From NCBI GenBank assembly GCA_017610485.1, contig JAFCBY010000081.1, forward strand, positions 1 through 5,289: 5,289 nt of DNA. The letters run 5' to 3'. Both the position numbers and the translations under genes were made by a program. The notes beneath the pieces are model-generated. The model was not told the DNA's origin and did no database searches. It worked only from the letters and a program-made list of their open reading frames with translations. This stretch comes from Candidatus Falkowiibacteriota bacterium. Its GTDB lineage: Archaea > Iainarchaeota > Iainarchaeia > Iainarchaeales > GCA-2688035. Positions 4,390 to 5,289 of the stretch are shown here, in pieces (the first letter of the stretch is position 1; the number at the start of each line of letters is the position of its first letter).

Positions 4390-4581
4390 TTACTTCAAAA
4401 GCTTTAAAGGAGGGACCTTTATTTCCTCAAGCATCTTCCTGGTGGAAGCCGGCGAAACAAGCCTGCCTTCCATCCTAATTGTCTTGCCCAAATCATCCAA
4501 TTCACGCATCCGCTTCTTCAAGTCAGCAACAATCTCCTGCATTCTCTCCCGCTTGCCCTCACTAGAGTTGTCCAAAGGCAT
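4390..4581 (-). CDS. Small coiled-coil-like hypothetical protein (63 aa)
   Basis: The start at ATG 4581 (MPLDNSSEGK) is chosen because the TATA-like box at 4613-4620 predicts transcription start near 4590. The ATG at 4599 (adding MLVVFV) would lie upstream of that. Residues about 9-31 (GKRERMQEIVADLKKRMRELDD) form a charged helix with heptad-like spacing, followed by LGKTIRMEGRLVSPAST and a second helix RKMLEEIK, ending VPPLKLLK. No cysteines, membrane segment or known domain are seen. It is the first gene of the operon with the DUF192 and 36-aa genes. Function unknown; a dimerising or adaptor role is inference. The divergent secreted-protein gene starts 107 bp away. Confidence 0.65.
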   Translation of the reverse strand: MPLDNSSEGKRERMQEIVADLKKRMRELDDLGKTIRMEGRLVSPASTRKMLEEIKVPPLKLLK

Positions 4582-4612
4582 AACAAAAACCACTAACATA
4601 AAGGAATCCAGA

Positions 4613-4620
4613 ATTTAAAA
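4613..4620 (-). promoter_or_regulatory. TATA box of the three-gene minus-strand operon
   Basis: TTTTAAAT on the minus strand is centred about 26 bp before position 4590, giving a leader of about 10 nt to ATG 4581. Confidence 0.5.
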
Positions 4621-4653
4621 GAGTTGCCCCAGCGCCAAAAAAAGAAACAGAAA

Positions 4654-4663
4654 GAAATAAATA
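4654..4663 (+). promoter_or_regulatory. TATA box of the LamG secreted-protein gene
   Basis: GAAATAAATA with a purine-rich flank (AAACAGAAA, possible BRE) is centred at about 4659, predicting transcription start at about 4685, within a few bases of ATG 4688. The message would be nearly leaderless. No clear Shine-Dalgarno is present. Confidence 0.5.
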
Positions 4664-4687
4664 GTAACAAGCACTAATTGGTTAAGA

Positions 4688-5289
4688 ATGACCAAAAGGG
4701 TAAAAAAGATTCTTTTCCTTATTTGCACACTCTTTCTTCTGGCAATTGCAAGCAGCAATGCTGCGGCACAGCCCTGCGTTGACACCACCGCGCTTTTGGG
4801 CCACATTAACAGTTGGGAGTCGGGCAGCATTGCAATGCCTGCATTGATAAGCAGGATATCCCAGTGGAAGTCAGGAGAAATATGCATTCCTGGCGAAACC
4901 TGCGCAGACAAGGTTTCAGGAAACGTTTTCCTGGACGATTTTGGAAATCGGGGCTGCATAACAAGCTCCAATGATGCACTTATTGATGGAGGGACAATTG
5001 CACCAACAAATGCTTACACAGGGCAGTCCCTGCCGGACGGAGACACTGTTTTGCTGCTGCGCATGGAGGGCGATGGAACTGGCACAGGGTTTAGTGTGAG
5101 TGATTCCTCATTCCATGGAAATGATGGAACTGCAAGTGGAAACGTTGACTGCACTGTTGCAGGCCAATATGGTCAAGGCTGCCACTTTGACAGCAGCAGC
5201 GGAAGAAGCTATATAAATATGGGCAATCCGCTATCAATGGATATTGCAAGCGATGAGCCGTTCAGCCTGTCGTTTTGGGTAAGGTCAGA
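4688..5289 (+). CDS. Secreted protein with LamG-like (concanavalin-fold) domain, 5' part (cut by window end)
   Basis: ATG 4688 begins a frame open to the window edge (200 residues visible). Residues 1-27 are a classic signal peptide: basic MTKRVKK, hydrophobic ILFLICTLFLLAIA, and a likely cleavage after AAA (27). Residues about 36-63 hold two similar W.SG units (INSWESG and ISQWKSG), a helical repeat pattern seen in archaeal exported proteins. Cysteines at 30, 66, 72 and 90 may form disulfides. From about 119 the sequence turns into a LamG/concanavalin-type domain: DTVLLLRMEGDGTG, DSSFHGNDGTASG, GCHFDSSSGRSYINMG and PFSLSFWVRS are the usual strand motifs (Laminin_G_3-like). Function is inferred as cell-surface glycan or protein binding. 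The remainder lies beyond the window. Codon use is T-richer than in the first surface gene. Confidence 0.88.
   Translation, partial: MTKRVKKILFLICTLFLLAIASSNAAAQPCVDTTALLGHINSWESGSIAMPALISRISQWKSGEICIPGETCADKVSGNVFLDDFGNRGCITSSNDALIDGGTIAPTNAYTGQSLPDGDTVLLLRMEGDGTGTGFSVSDSSFHGNDGTASGNVDCTVAGQYGQGCHFDSSSGRSYINMGNPLSMDIASDEPFSLSFWVRS

Noticed and set aside
4615..4971. 118-codon minus-strand ORF
   Set aside because: It lies opposite the signal peptide and start of the LamG gene and covers both divergent promoters. No domain is visible.
1..5289. CRISPR array, insertion sequence or phage module
   Set aside because: No regularly spaced repeats, transposase, integrase or structural phage genes are seen on either strand. 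The repeats found are coding Ig-like units or single short pairs.

Overview
The window looks archaeal. Most genes have an A/T-rich TATA-like box centred about 26 bp before a start codon or a very short leader, which is the archaeal layout for leaderless or near-leaderless transcripts. The protein types also fit: a single-domain winged-helix regulator, a DUF192 protein of the archaeal style, a small CxxC/CxxxC zinc protein, and large LamG/Ig-like secreted proteins. A small-genome DPANN-type archaeon (Diapherotrites or Micrarchaeota-like) is a reasonable guess but is inference, because no marker gene is present.

Layout: (1) 1-2499 (+) is the 3' part of a large surface protein with tandem Ig-like repeats, an Asp-run/Gly-Pro hinge and two further beta-type domains. 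It ends in a hairpin plus T-run terminator. (2) 2556-3232 holds two small winged-helix-type genes, transcribed divergently from an 83-bp intergenic region with two leaderless promoters and a candidate operator. (3) 3262-3336 is a tRNA-shaped element with intact acceptor and T stems but several defects, probably a decayed tRNA gene. (4) 3337-3703 has no convincing gene. It holds a promoter-like site preceded by an imperfect direct repeat, a weak 76-codon ORF, and a long hairpin. (5) 3704-3883 (+) encodes a small zinc protein. (6) 4581-3909 (-) is a compact three-gene operon: a coiled-coil-like 63-aa protein, a DUF192 protein, and a previously easy-to-miss 36-aa protein coupled by an ATGA overlap. 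(7) 4688-5289 (+) is the 5' part of a second secreted protein, with a signal peptide and a LamG-like domain, cut by the window end.

The two surface proteins frame a block of small regulatory or accessory genes. No biochemical pathway links the genes. I see no CRISPR array, transposase or phage module. The most unusual items are the tRNA-like element, the 36-aa coupled ORF, the symmetric divergent regulator promoter, and the orphan promoter plus hairpin at 3444-3561.
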